This document shows, piece by piece, positions 53,647 to 61,761 of a DNA stretch of 62,989 bases. The DNA lies in the NCBI GenBank assembly GCA_030537695.1, contig JAUNVJ010000006.1, forward strand, positions 1-62,989. Reading direction: 5' to 3'. The translations under genes were made by a program, and so were the position numbers. Source of the stretch: Tissierellia bacterium (lineage in GTDB: Bacteria; Bacillota_A; Clostridia; Tissierellales; Peptoniphilaceae). The stretch's first letter is position 1. Each line of letters begins with the position of its first letter. Below the pieces are notes generated by a model. The model made no database searches. It saw only the letters and a list, made by a program, of their open reading frames with translations, and was not told the origin of the DNA.

Positions 53647-54774
53647 CTACTGTGGTTTTGGCCCGTAATATTGATAGTAGTAACTCTTAATTCTACCATT
53701 GTATAATTTCCGATTGCGATGGGATTTCTTTCCAAAATCTCTTTCAAAACTTTCGCTTGCCGTAATAATATAAAAGGACCAACTGGGAATGGACTGATAG
53801 AGTTGTCCCAATTCGAAATTCAAAGCTTGGACTTCCTTTTCTCCAATTCGAATCCCATAGGGTGGATTTGTAATCAACACTCCGTAATCGTCAGGAAGTT
53901 CCAATTGTGCCACATCCTTTTGAAAGAATTGGATATCCTCTTCCAAACCTAAAATTTCAGCATTGGTTCGAGCAATTTCAATGGCTCGATAGGATAGATC
54001 CGATGCAAGAATTTCCAATGTTTCATCGTATCGGATTTCCTCATAACAACGCTTTTTTTCCCGTTTCAAAATATTGGGATCTATAAAAGAAAAACCTTCA
54101 AAATCAAATGGTCTCATCAAACCGGGAGGGATGTTTTTCCCGATCATGGCCGCTTCGATGGGAATGGTTCCCGAGCCACAAAAAGGATCGGCAAGGAGTC
54201 GATCTTTATTCCAAAAGGACAATAGTACCAAAGAAGCGGCAATCGTTTCAGAAATCGGTGCTTTGAAATTTCTTTCCCGATACCCCCTTTTATGGAGTCC
54301 CTCTCCGGAAGTATCCAATGTGATGGTAGCCATGTCTTTAAAAAGGGAAACTTCAATTTTATACCGGGAACCGGATTTTTCAAACCACTCCCGTCGATAC
54401 TTGGTTTGAAGTTTTTTAATAATGGCTTTTTCCACAATGCGCTGACAGTCGGATATGGAGAAGAGCTTTGATTTGACACTTCGTCCTTGAACGATAAAAT
54501 TAGCCTGTTCCGGCAAAAGAGAAACCCAGTCCAATTGATAGGTTCTGTCAAAGAGCTCTTCAAAGGTTCGAGCCGGAAATTCTCCCAATTTCAATAGAAT
54601 TCGCTCAGCACTTCGAAGTCGTAAATTGGCTTTGGGGATATCCTCGATGGAGGCTGAAAATTCAATCTTTCCATCACTTCCTTGAAGATCCTCAAAGCCT
54701 AAATCTTGAAGTTCTCGTTTCGTAACGGCTTCCAAACCGAAATTAGTTGTCGCAATCAATGTTAAATCTTTCAT
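53647..54774 (-). CDS. THUMP-domain rRNA guanine-N2 methyltransferase (RlmL/YpsC-like)
   Basis: RNA methyltransferase of 375 residues. The N-terminal THUMP domain (residues about 45-155) binds RNA. The Rossmann domain has LADPFCGSGTIPIEAA, and the catalytic NPPYGIRIG lies near residue 311. It fits the COG0116 group that methylates a 23S rRNA guanine. The second methyltransferase half of E. coli RlmKL is absent, as usual in Gram-positives. A GAGGTG site precedes the ATG. Confidence 0.93.
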   Translation of the reverse strand: MKDLTLIATTNFGLEAVTKRELQDLGFEDLQGSDGKIEFSASIEDIPKANLRLRSAERILLKLGEFPARTFEELFDRTYQLDWVSLLPEQANFIVQGRSVKSKLFSISDCQRIVEKAIIKKLQTKYRREWFEKSGSRYKIEVSLFKDMATITLDTSGEGLHKRGYRERNFKAPISETIAASLVLLSFWNKDRLLADPFCGSGTIPIEAAMIGKNIPPGLMRPFDFEGFSFIDPNILKREKKRCYEEIRYDETLEILASDLSYRAIEIARTNAEILGLEEDIQFFQKDVAQLELPDDYGVLITNPPYGIRIGEKEVQALNFELGQLYQSIPSWSFYIITASESFERDFGKKSHRNRKLYNGRIKSYYYQYYGPKPQ

Positions 54775-54901
54775 TCTACACCTCTTCTGTCATTATACGT
54801 AAAATTTTCCATGGAAACAATTTATTTTGAATAAAATAGTTTATTTGGGTATCAATATTTGTAGGATAAGATTTTAATTTAAAATATTTGGGGGTAATAA
54901 A

Positions 54902-55258
54902 ATGAAATTAACACAAACGGTACAATCAGGTGACTGGAAAAACGAAAAACACGTTCCTGCCCTACATGTGGAAAAAGTCGAAGACGGCTTTAAAGTAAGA
55001 GCTTTTGTAGGGGAGGAAATTGACCATCCAAACACATTGGAACACCATATCCTTTGGATCAAAGTGTATTTCCAACCGGAAGGAGCCAAGTTCCCCATTG
55101 AAGTTGGTTCTTACCAATTCCAGGCACATGGTGAATCCGAAGTTTATACGAAACCGGAAGTAATTTCCTATGTGAAGACAGAACAAAAGGGTCAAGTATT
55201 CGCAATGAGCTATTGCAATATTCATGGCCTTTGGGAAAATGCTATCGACGTTGAATAA
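54902..55258 (+). CDS. Superoxide reductase (class II, neelaredoxin-like)
   Basis: Iron enzyme of 118 residues that reduces superoxide to peroxide without making oxygen. The iron site ligands are in EKHVPAL, DHPNTLEHHI and the C-terminal SYCNIHGLW. The rubredoxin-like N-terminal centre of class I desulfoferrodoxin is missing, so this is the one-iron form. It is a marker of anaerobes. A GGGGG site precedes the ATG. Single gene with its own terminator. Confidence 0.95.
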   Translation: MKLTQTVQSGDWKNEKHVPALHVEKVEDGFKVRAFVGEEIDHPNTLEHHILWIKVYFQPEGAKFPIEVGSYQFQAHGESEVYTKPEVISYVKTEQKGQVFAMSYCNIHGLWENAIDVE

Positions 55259-55290
55259 TTTTATCCGATCGGTAAGATCATACTCTTGCC

Positions 55291-55324
55291 AAACTACTGT
55301 GGAATTTCCACAGTAGTTTTTTTT
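55291..55324 (+). terminator. Terminator after the superoxide reductase
   Basis: Perfect stem AAACTACTGTGG / CCACAGTAGTTT with a 5-base loop and eight T's. Confidence 0.92.
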
Positions 55325-55735
55325 CAGTCTGCCACTGTATTTAATCGGCAATCAAGGACATAATCAAACTGACTTGATCTACTATACTCATTGAACTTTT
55401 TTGGAAATTTATTGGATTCTTTTACTCTTTTTACTTGAGAAGCGGTTTTTTAATACGGGAAAAATTCGATCCGTCTTTAAAATAAATTTTCTTCTTGAGA
55501 CTGCAAAACCTCTCCTTCTTCATTTTTCATGACAGACTTTCCATGTATTGTATTCCCTTTATTAAAACTTTACCAAATCTTCCATTGACAGTCCTCCTTG
55601 GAAATTTCATAATAATCGATATCCCCTTCCAAATCTCACTCCCTAAACCTTAACAAAGCCTTGATCCACACTTAAAATAACGTTCAATCATCCCTACTTT
55701 CAGATCAGACCATTCACATCTTTTTAAAAAGTTAG
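55324..55735 (-). pseudogene. Probable decayed gene, minus strand
   Basis: Within a 650-base gap, one minus-strand reading is protein-like over most of 400 bases but interrupted. From the upstream end it reads TFLKRCEWSDLKVGMIERYF, then after a shift DLEGDIDYYEISKEDCQWKI, an in-frame TAA, SFNKGNTIHGKSVMKNEEGE, two more stops, and a closing stretch FDYVLDCRLNTVAD before TGA at 55326-55324. No start codon or ribosome site is placed. Family unrecognised. Confidence 0.45.
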
Positions 55736-55846
55736 CCTATCACCATCAAAGAGAAAAAAATTATCTCTTTGTTATAAAATGCTTAAAATGATATAATGAT
55801 TCTATACTATTGTTACAAAAATTTTTTAATTTCATAATAGTGCTTA

Positions 55847-55875
55847 TTGACAAAATCCTTCCAATTTTTTTGTAT
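55847..55875 (+). promoter_or_regulatory. Promoter of the paralog-GNAT-paralog cluster
   Basis: TTGACA (55847-55852), a 17-base spacer and TTGTAT (55870-55875), about 30 bases before the first ATG. A hairpin CAAAGAGA / TCTCTTTG lies further upstream near 55747-55772. Confidence 0.5.
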
Positions 55876-55907
55876 CAAAATTACAATTTTTAAACTTGAG
55901 GAAAAAT

Positions 55908-56501
55908 ATGAATTCTTATATTAAATCCGATAGAAATCAAAAAGATCAATCTTTTCACTCTAACCATTGCAAATATTTAGTTCTTCTTCTCCTACTCTCT
56001 ATCTTCATTGTAGCTATAAAGATACATATTTCGATACAAAAAGACAATGAACAAACTGTAACCATCGGCACTCGCCAAATCGATATCGAAAAAATGACCA
56101 TAGAGTTTGGCATCGTTAATGAAGAGGATCCTACTGCTAATTTTGAAAAAAGGATGTATTCCATTCCCGATTCCTTGGTACAGGACATGGTCCATCTTTT
56201 AGAAACTTCTCTAATCTATGAGCTGGATTCGGGGTACCAATTGGCAGATATGCCGGAAGACTATATGATAATCCAGTTAAATCCTTCCGTCACCTTAGAC
56301 ATTACCTGTCGAAGGGAGTTTTATCACTGTGAAGGAGAAACTCTTTGGGAAGAACCGGTTCCTCCCGGCGACTATCTGTATTTTAACTATTGGGATCATT
56401 CCGATCCATCGGAAAACAGTTCTTCCCTTTTCCTATCCAAAATCAATATGGTTGAAGAAATGGAAAAAATCATACGAAAACATCATCTAAAGCCTCTGTA
56501 A
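55908..56501 (+). CDS. Membrane-anchored protein of unknown family, paralog A
   Basis: Protein of 197 residues. A basic N-terminus precedes one membrane segment (about residues 23-42); the remaining 150 residues should be outside. The domain is clearly related to the protein at 57055-57753: shared GTR near its start, IPxxxVxxM, LETxxxYExDxGxQL, EDYMIIQLNPS and LFLSKxNMV positions. I do not recognise the family. The ATG at 55908 follows GAGG; a TTG at 55896 is upstream. It is followed by an acetyltransferase and the paralog on the same strand. Confidence 0.75.
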   Translation: MNSYIKSDRNQKDQSFHSNHCKYLVLLLLLSIFIVAIKIHISIQKDNEQTVTIGTRQIDIEKMTIEFGIVNEEDPTANFEKRMYSIPDSLVQDMVHLLETSLIYELDSGYQLADMPEDYMIIQLNPSVTLDITCRREFYHCEGETLWEEPVPPGDYLYFNYWDHSDPSENSSSLFLSKINMVEEMEKIIRKHHLKPL

Positions 56502-56580
56502 ATCTTTTACATGGAATTTTCTCTTTCCAGGATGGTTTCTTGATTTTTTATGGTACATTATGTCAAAAAAGGAGAATGGT

Positions 56581-57051
56581 ATGAATTTTCGTTTTGCAGA
56601 AGAAAAAGATCTTCCCATCATTCAAAAACTTGTTTTAGAATTGGCTCGCTATGAAAAAATGGAAGATCAAGTTACAGCAACCATTGAAGACTATCGCAAA
56701 TCTCTCTTTGAAGAAAAAATTGCTGAAGTTCTCTTCGTGGAAGAAGGAGATAGTATTCGAGGGATGGCATTGTTCTTTCATAATTATTCTACCTTTTTAG
56801 GAAAGAAAGGGCTCTATTTGGAAGATCTTTATATTCGAAAAACCCATCGTAAAAAAGGATATGGCAAAGCTCTTTTTTTGGAGTTGATACGGATTGCCCA
56901 CGAGAGAAATTGCGGTCGTATGGAATGGGTTTGTCTCGATTGGAATACACCGGGACATCAATTTTATCGTAAATTAAAGGCAAATCCTCTGGAACAGTGG
57001 GTTATCTATCGATTGAAGGAACAACAAATACTGGAGTGGACAAAGGAGTAA
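56581..57051 (+). CDS. GNAT acetyltransferase, spermidine/diamine type
   Basis: Acetyl-CoA-dependent N-acetyltransferase of 156 residues. LYLEDLYIRKTHRKKGYGKALF carries the acetyl-CoA loop, and the VCLDWNTPGHQFYRKL region plus FFHNYSTFLGKKG are close to eukaryotic-type spermidine/spermine or thialysine acetyltransferases. The frame begins at 56560 but the ATG at 56581 is behind AGGAGA. It lies between two paralogous membrane proteins, with only 3 bases before the second. Confidence 0.88.
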   Translation: MNFRFAEEKDLPIIQKLVLELARYEKMEDQVTATIEDYRKSLFEEKIAEVLFVEEGDSIRGMALFFHNYSTFLGKKGLYLEDLYIRKTHRKKGYGKALFLELIRIAHERNCGRMEWVCLDWNTPGHQFYRKLKANPLEQWVIYRLKEQQILEWTKE

Positions 57052-57054
57052 ACT

Positions 57055-57753
57055 ATGGATGAACGAGAACTACGCCGTCGAAAACGAAGAGAAAAAGCAC
57101 GTCGTCGGAAATATCGTAATCGTCGAATCATCGCTTTGGTGATTCTATTCGTTGTAATACTTATTATTGGAAAGGCCTGTGGAAGAAAAACTCCTCCAGA
57201 TGATGGGACTCAAACTCCAACGGTTCCCGTAGGAGAAAATCAGACCAATGCTGAATCCCAGGAAGAAGAATCCGACAAAAATCAAAATCTAACCCTTGGA
57301 ACTCGCTCCATCGTTGTTCGGAATATGAACGTCAGCTTTGGACATTTTGAACATGATGGAAATATGGAGGTGGGAGAACAAGAGCAATATGTGATCCCTG
57401 AAGATGTGGTTCATGAGATCATTACTACTTTGGAAACTGCCATTTCCTATGAGCAGGACAAAGGCCATCAACTGAAAGATCTTCGAGAGGATTATATGGT
57501 GATTAAATTAAATCCCAATACTTCCTTGGAAGTTCGGAACAAAGAAGATTTTGCACCGTCTTACGGACAAAGTCTACAAGGGGAAGAAATTCCGTCGGGA
57601 AAGTATATGTATGTCAATTATTATGACAATTCTTCCCATGGAAACGGCTCCGTCACTTCCGTCTTTTTATCCAAGGAAAATATCGTTCAACAAGTTCAAG
57701 ATATTATAGACCATCATAAGCTTAAAGCTCAGGTGATTGAATTGGGTCAATAG
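57055..57753 (+). CDS. Membrane-anchored protein of unknown family, paralog B
   Basis: Protein of 232 residues. The first 25 residues are almost all Arg/Lys/Glu, then a membrane segment (about 25-41) and a low-complexity linker rich in Thr, Pro, Gln and Glu to about residue 78. The outer domain matches the one at 55908-56501 (GTR, IPEDVVHEI, LETAISYEQDKGHQL, EDYMVIKLNPN, VFLSKENIV). It starts 3 bases after the acetyltransferase stop with AAAGGAG, so the two are coupled. Family and role unknown. Confidence 0.78.
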   Translation: MDERELRRRKRREKARRRKYRNRRIIALVILFVVILIIGKACGRKTPPDDGTQTPTVPVGENQTNAESQEEESDKNQNLTLGTRSIVVRNMNVSFGHFEHDGNMEVGEQEQYVIPEDVVHEIITTLETAISYEQDKGHQLKDLREDYMVIKLNPNTSLEVRNKEDFAPSYGQSLQGEEIPSGKYMYVNYYDNSSHGNGSVTSVFLSKENIVQQVQDIIDHHKLKAQVIELGQ

Positions 57754-57762
57754 AAATTCCAT

Positions 57763-57792
57763 CAAAAAAAGCATCCGAAGATGCTTTTTTTA
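57763..57792. terminator. Bidirectional terminator
   Basis: Stem AAAAAAGCATC / GATGCTTTTTT with loop CGAA between the converging paralog B and transporter genes. Confidence 0.9.
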
Positions 57793-59145
57793 TTTTATAA
57801 ACAATTTTAAAATTCCGGAGGAGTTCAACCAAATAATAAAGATGACTACCGGAGCAATAAAACGAATCATCAATAACCAAAATCCTTTGGAGTGGAAAGG
57901 TAGGCGTCCATTGTCGGAAATTTCCGCCACCGCTTCTTTTGGAGACCAGAAGAAAGCAACGACGATACACATAAAAAATCCGGCCAAAGGCATCAACAAA
58001 GATTCTGCAATATAACTCATAAAGTCGAAAAAGGGCATTCCGAAAAATGTCTGAGTCCAAGCTCCATTGGAAAGGGATTCGGGAATGGAAATTAAAAATG
58101 CAATGGCACATAGGGCATAGACCGCATTCTTACGTTTCCAGCCACGATTGTCGATAAAATATGATACCGGTACTTCCAATAGTGAAAGGGAAGATGACAG
58201 GGCAGCAAAGATAACCAAAATAAAGAATAGACTGGCTAAAATTCCCCCGCCAGGCATGGAATTAAAAACTGCAGGCAAAGTAACAAAAATCAGTCCCGGC
58301 CCTTGTCCCGGTTCAAAGCCAAAGGCAAATACCGCCGGCAAAATAACAAAACCTGCTAACAATGCTGCGATCGTATCAAAGATGGGCACAAGAATTGCGT
58401 TTTTTTCCAAATTGGCCGTATCTCCCAAGTAGGAACCGTAGGTTATAATGATCCCCATTCCCAAGCTAAGGGAAAAGAAACATTGTCCCAAGGCCATGGA
58501 CACAGTATTCCATGATAAGGCGGAAAAATCCGGTTTTAAGAAAAATTCCACCCCCGCCATAGCTCCTGGTAAGGTGATGGAACGAATGGCAAGCGCAATT
58601 AACAGGACGAAAAGCATGGGCATCATAATTTTAGAAGCCCGTTCAATTCCCATTTCTACACCCTTTGATATAATAAAGATATTTAAAAGAATAAAAATAA
58701 AAGTCCAAAATATGGGTTCATAGGGATTGGTAATAAAAGCACCGAAAAATCCTTCCGGATCTTCATGGATAATGCTACTTTTTCCAGTTAAATAACTGAC
58801 CAAATATTTTAAAATCCATCCACCGATAATATTATAATAGGTGACGATAATAAATGCGACTAAGACGCCGATGATTCCAACAAAGGTGAATTTTTTCGAA
58901 ATCTTTTGATAGGCACCGATGGGATTGAGCCTTGTGGCCCGACCGATGGTCATTTCTCCCAATAGACAGGTAAATCCAATGGTCAAAACGATTATCAAGT
59001 AGATTAAAACAAAAATTCCCCCTCCGTTATTGCCTGTCAAATATGGAAATTTCCATAAATTTCCCAAGCCGACAGCTGACCCTACTGCAGCCATTAAAAA
59101 TCCGAAATTACTAAAAGTTCCTCTACTGCCTTTGTATTCTCCCAC
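57790..59145 (-). CDS. Sodium-dependent transporter, NSS/SNF family
   Basis: Na+-coupled symporter of 451 residues, probably for amino acids. GSAVGLGNLWKFPYLTGNNGGG in segment 1 is the family's sodium and substrate site; SLSLGMGIIITYGSYL marks segment 6, and about eleven to twelve segments are visible, as in bacterial LeuT/MhsT relatives. Start is GTG at 59145, seven bases after AAAGGAGG. Substrate is not readable; many clostridial members carry tryptophan or other hydrophobic amino acids. Confidence 0.92.
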   Translation of the reverse strand: MGEYKGSRGTFSNFGFLMAAVGSAVGLGNLWKFPYLTGNNGGGIFVLIYLIIVLTIGFTCLLGEMTIGRATRLNPIGAYQKISKKFTFVGIIGVLVAFIIVTYYNIIGGWILKYLVSYLTGKSSIIHEDPEGFFGAFITNPYEPIFWTFIFILLNIFIISKGVEMGIERASKIMMPMLFVLLIALAIRSITLPGAMAGVEFFLKPDFSALSWNTVSMALGQCFFSLSLGMGIIITYGSYLGDTANLEKNAILVPIFDTIAALLAGFVILPAVFAFGFEPGQGPGLIFVTLPAVFNSMPGGGILASLFFILVIFAALSSSLSLLEVPVSYFIDNRGWKRKNAVYALCAIAFLISIPESLSNGAWTQTFFGMPFFDFMSYIAESLLMPLAGFFMCIVVAFFWSPKEAVAEISDNGRLPFHSKGFWLLMIRFIAPVVIFIIWLNSSGILKLFIK

Positions 59146-59318
59146 AATATAACCTCCTTTTCATATTGTATTTTTGTACTATTTGAAATCAAAAATTTAT
59201 CACTATAGTAGTTTTTTTTATAACTTATAGTTTATCGAGTTTTTCAGAGAATTTCAACATAAATTTTTATTCTTTTAGCAAGTTAAAGGATATGGATAAA
59301 AATAATTCAATCCCATAA

Positions 59319-59346
59319 AAAAAAGGACGGTTGCTCCGTCCTTCTT
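59319..59346 (-). terminator. Terminator after the alpha/beta hydrolase
   Basis: Stem AAGGACGG / CCGTCCTT with a 5-base loop; the A-run beside it is a T-run on the minus strand. Confidence 0.88.
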
Positions 59347-59356
59347 ATCCTTTGAT

Positions 59357-60280
59357 TTAACTGACATCTAAATGTTCCATAGAAAAATCCTTTTCTAAAA
59401 CCCATCGAATATTTTCCTCAAACTTTTTCGGCTGATCCAAAAAGATACAATGACCGGAAGATTTAAAGGATACTAATGTGGCCTCCTCTCCAAAATCCGC
59501 CACAATTTGCTGGGCATCTTTGAAGGGAACGATCCGATCATAAATTCCTTGCATCACAATTACAGGTGCGGTTATATCGTAGATCCGACCTGTTCCATAT
59601 GCAATATTATCTCCGGTATCGGTTATATTGAAATTGGTCATTGCTTCCCAGTAATCTAAATTATTTCGCTGAAGCAACAATGCATCGATACATGCTTCCC
59701 GATATTCTCGATCCGGGGTGGAACGATTAAATAATAGGGTGTCTAGATAGAGCCCCAACTCGTTACGATCATTGGTGATATCAGAAATTTTTTGAAATAA
59801 ATTTAAATTATCTAAAAAATACATTGGGACCGGAAACATAAATCGAACCAATTTTGTCATGGCCAAAGGGATGGAATAATCGGAACGGTACCCTCTAGTC
59901 GAAATCGATGAGATTAAAACAAGTGCTTGTACTCGTTTTCCTAATGCAGCTGCCACCTCCATGGCAACGCCCCCTCCCGCGGACCAGCCTAAAAGATAGA
60001 CTTCCTCCAGATGCAATGCTTCTATAAATGCGATAATATCCTCCGCATAAACTTTTAAATCTCGACCTCTGTTGTGATAACTACTATGGCCAAAACCTCG
60101 TAAATCAGGTGCAAATAATTTGTAATCCTCCCCAAGGGCATCCATGATCGGCGTCCATACAATGGAAGAACAATAATTTCCATGAATTAAAATAAGATTT
60201 TTTTTTCCCTTTCCCTTTTGGCGAAAACTTAAATTTTCTCCTGTTGGGAGTTGAATATATTTCAGTTCAAAATCACACAT
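59357..60280 (-). CDS. Alpha/beta hydrolase
   Basis: Cytoplasmic hydrolase of 307 residues. The oxyanion region is LILIHGNYCSS, the nucleophile elbow GWSAGGG (Ser100), the acid lies near GIYDRIVPF, and the His in SSGHCIFLDQP. It resembles haloperoxidase/esterase-type members. Substrate unknown. It lies 17 bases after the iron alcohol dehydrogenase on the same strand and is probably cotranscribed, so an ester or aldehyde-related role is possible. Confidence 0.88.
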   Translation of the reverse strand: MCDFELKYIQLPTGENLSFRQKGKGKKNLILIHGNYCSSIVWTPIMDALGEDYKLFAPDLRGFGHSSYHNRGRDLKVYAEDIIAFIEALHLEEVYLLGWSAGGGVAMEVAAALGKRVQALVLISSISTRGYRSDYSIPLAMTKLVRFMFPVPMYFLDNLNLFQKISDITNDRNELGLYLDTLLFNRSTPDREYREACIDALLLQRNNLDYWEAMTNFNITDTGDNIAYGTGRIYDITAPVIVMQGIYDRIVPFKDAQQIVADFGEEATLVSFKSSGHCIFLDQPKKFEENIRWVLEKDFSMEHLDVS

Positions 60281-60297
60281 AGAATCCTCCCACCGGC

Positions 60298-61470
60298 CTA
60301 CAAGCTTTTTTGATAGATCCTGTAGACATCCTCATGATCTAAAACGATTACGCCTTCAATGGCCCCTCCAGCATGTTCTGCTGCTTTTTGCGACATTTCC
60401 AATAGATATGTTTCATCAATTCCCACCTCTTGAAGGGTCATTGGAATCTGCATATCCTCTTTAAAAAAGGTAAAGAGAGATTCAATCGCTTTTTCCGCAT
60501 CTTTTCGTCGGTTTTGGGACGGTGTAATATTGAAAACATTTTCACCGAAGGTTGCGATCATTTCTTCCGTCTTATCACTTAAAATATGCTCCAACCAATG
60601 GGGTGTGAGAATAGCAAGCCCTACACCATGGGTCAAGTCATAATAGGCACTTAGTTCATGCTCCATGGCATGAACGGACCAATTGGTATTTTTGCCGGAT
60701 TTTAAAAGTCCATTGATTGCCCAGGTAGAAGCCCACATGATATTGGCCCTGGCTTCGTAATTATCCGGCTCTTGAATAGCAATGGGCCCATAATGAATAC
60801 AAGTTTTTAAAATTGCCTCTGCCAAACGATTGGATAAATAAGCATGGTCGGAAAGAGTAAAGTAGTTTTCCATGGTATGGCTCATAATATCCGCCACTCC
60901 TGCAGCGGTATGGTAATTATTTACTGTATAGGTATATTCAGGATTCATAATGGAGAATTTTGGTAAAGTATGGATTGAGGTAAAACCAATCTTTTGTTTC
61001 GTCTCCAAATTCGTAATGACCCCGGTACCGTCCATTTCCGAACCGGTGGCGGCCAAAGTCAAAATCGCACCAATCGGCAACGCTTTTCGAATTGGCTCTT
61101 TTTTTATAACAATATCCCAAGGATCTCCTTCATAATAAACTCCTGCGGCTATCAGTTTCGAAAGGTCGATCACAGAACCTCCCCCCACGGCTAGAATAAA
61201 ATCCAGTTGATCTTCCTGGACCATTTTAATTCCTTCCCGTGCAGAAGTAACTCTCGGATTCGGCTCAATCCCTGAAAGCTCACGAAAATAGATGTTGTGG
61301 GCTTTTAATTCCTCTACAACATCGTCATAAATTCCATTTCTCTTAATACTGCCTCCCCCGTAGCAAAACAGGACACGACTTCCGTATTTGCTGATTTCAT
61401 CAGCCAGATGATGAATTTGCGACTCACCAAAGAGTATTTTAGTCTTGACATCAAAGATAAAGTCTTTCAT
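60298..61470 (-). CDS. Iron-containing alcohol dehydrogenase (butanol dehydrogenase-like)
   Basis: NAD(P)H-dependent enzyme of 390 residues. AVGGGSVIDLSKLIAAG is the cofactor site; ATGSEMDGTGVI, HTMENYF and MEHELSAYYDLTHGVGLAI carry the iron-binding Asp/His residues. It resembles clostridial BdhA/BdhB and YqhD proteins that reduce aldehydes. The frame opens at 61560, but the ATG at 61470 after a GGGGGG run gives the family start MKDFIFDVKTKILFG. Confidence 0.92.
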   Translation of the reverse strand: MKDFIFDVKTKILFGESQIHHLADEISKYGSRVLFCYGGGSIKRNGIYDDVVEELKAHNIYFRELSGIEPNPRVTSAREGIKMVQEDQLDFILAVGGGSVIDLSKLIAAGVYYEGDPWDIVIKKEPIRKALPIGAILTLAATGSEMDGTGVITNLETKQKIGFTSIHTLPKFSIMNPEYTYTVNNYHTAAGVADIMSHTMENYFTLSDHAYLSNRLAEAILKTCIHYGPIAIQEPDNYEARANIMWASTWAINGLLKSGKNTNWSVHAMEHELSAYYDLTHGVGLAILTPHWLEHILSDKTEEMIATFGENVFNITPSQNRRKDAEKAIESLFTFFKEDMQIPMTLQEVGIDETYLLEMSQKAAEHAGGAIEGVIVLDHEDVYRIYQKSL

Positions 61471-61561
61471 GTCTTTCCCCCCTATTTTCTTTTTAAAATC
61501 TATTTTAAAGTTTTTAATATATTCCATTACTTTAATTTTTTGTAAAGAATTATTTGACATT

Positions 61562-61591
61562 ATTATATCATAATTTATTTCATTTCTACAA
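61562..61591 (-). promoter_or_regulatory. Promoter of the alcohol dehydrogenase-hydrolase pair
   Basis: The minus strand has -35 TTGTAG (61586-61591), an 18-base spacer and a perfect TATAAT (61562-61567), about 90 bases before the start codon. No other gene is seen between 61471 and 61718. Confidence 0.55.
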
Positions 61592-61718
61592 TGATAATAT
61601 CCTTTTATATTCTACTACAATCTTTTATATCCTGGACCAAGCCTTTCAAATTGTATAAAAAAATACAATATTTCATCCTTTTAACCATTTAGTAAAAATA
61701 ACGCTCTATACTTTCATC

Positions 61719-61760
61719 TGAAAGAGGTAGTTGGATCTTACCATCCAACTACCTCTTTCA
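61719..61760. repeat. 18-bp perfect inverted repeat
   Basis: Arms TGAAAGAGGTAGTTGGAT (61719-61736) and its exact reverse complement (61743-61760) around a 6-base loop, starting one base after the LysM hydrolase stop. It could end that transcript, but neither side has a T-run, unlike the other terminators here. Confidence 0.85.
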
Positions 61761-61761
61761 C

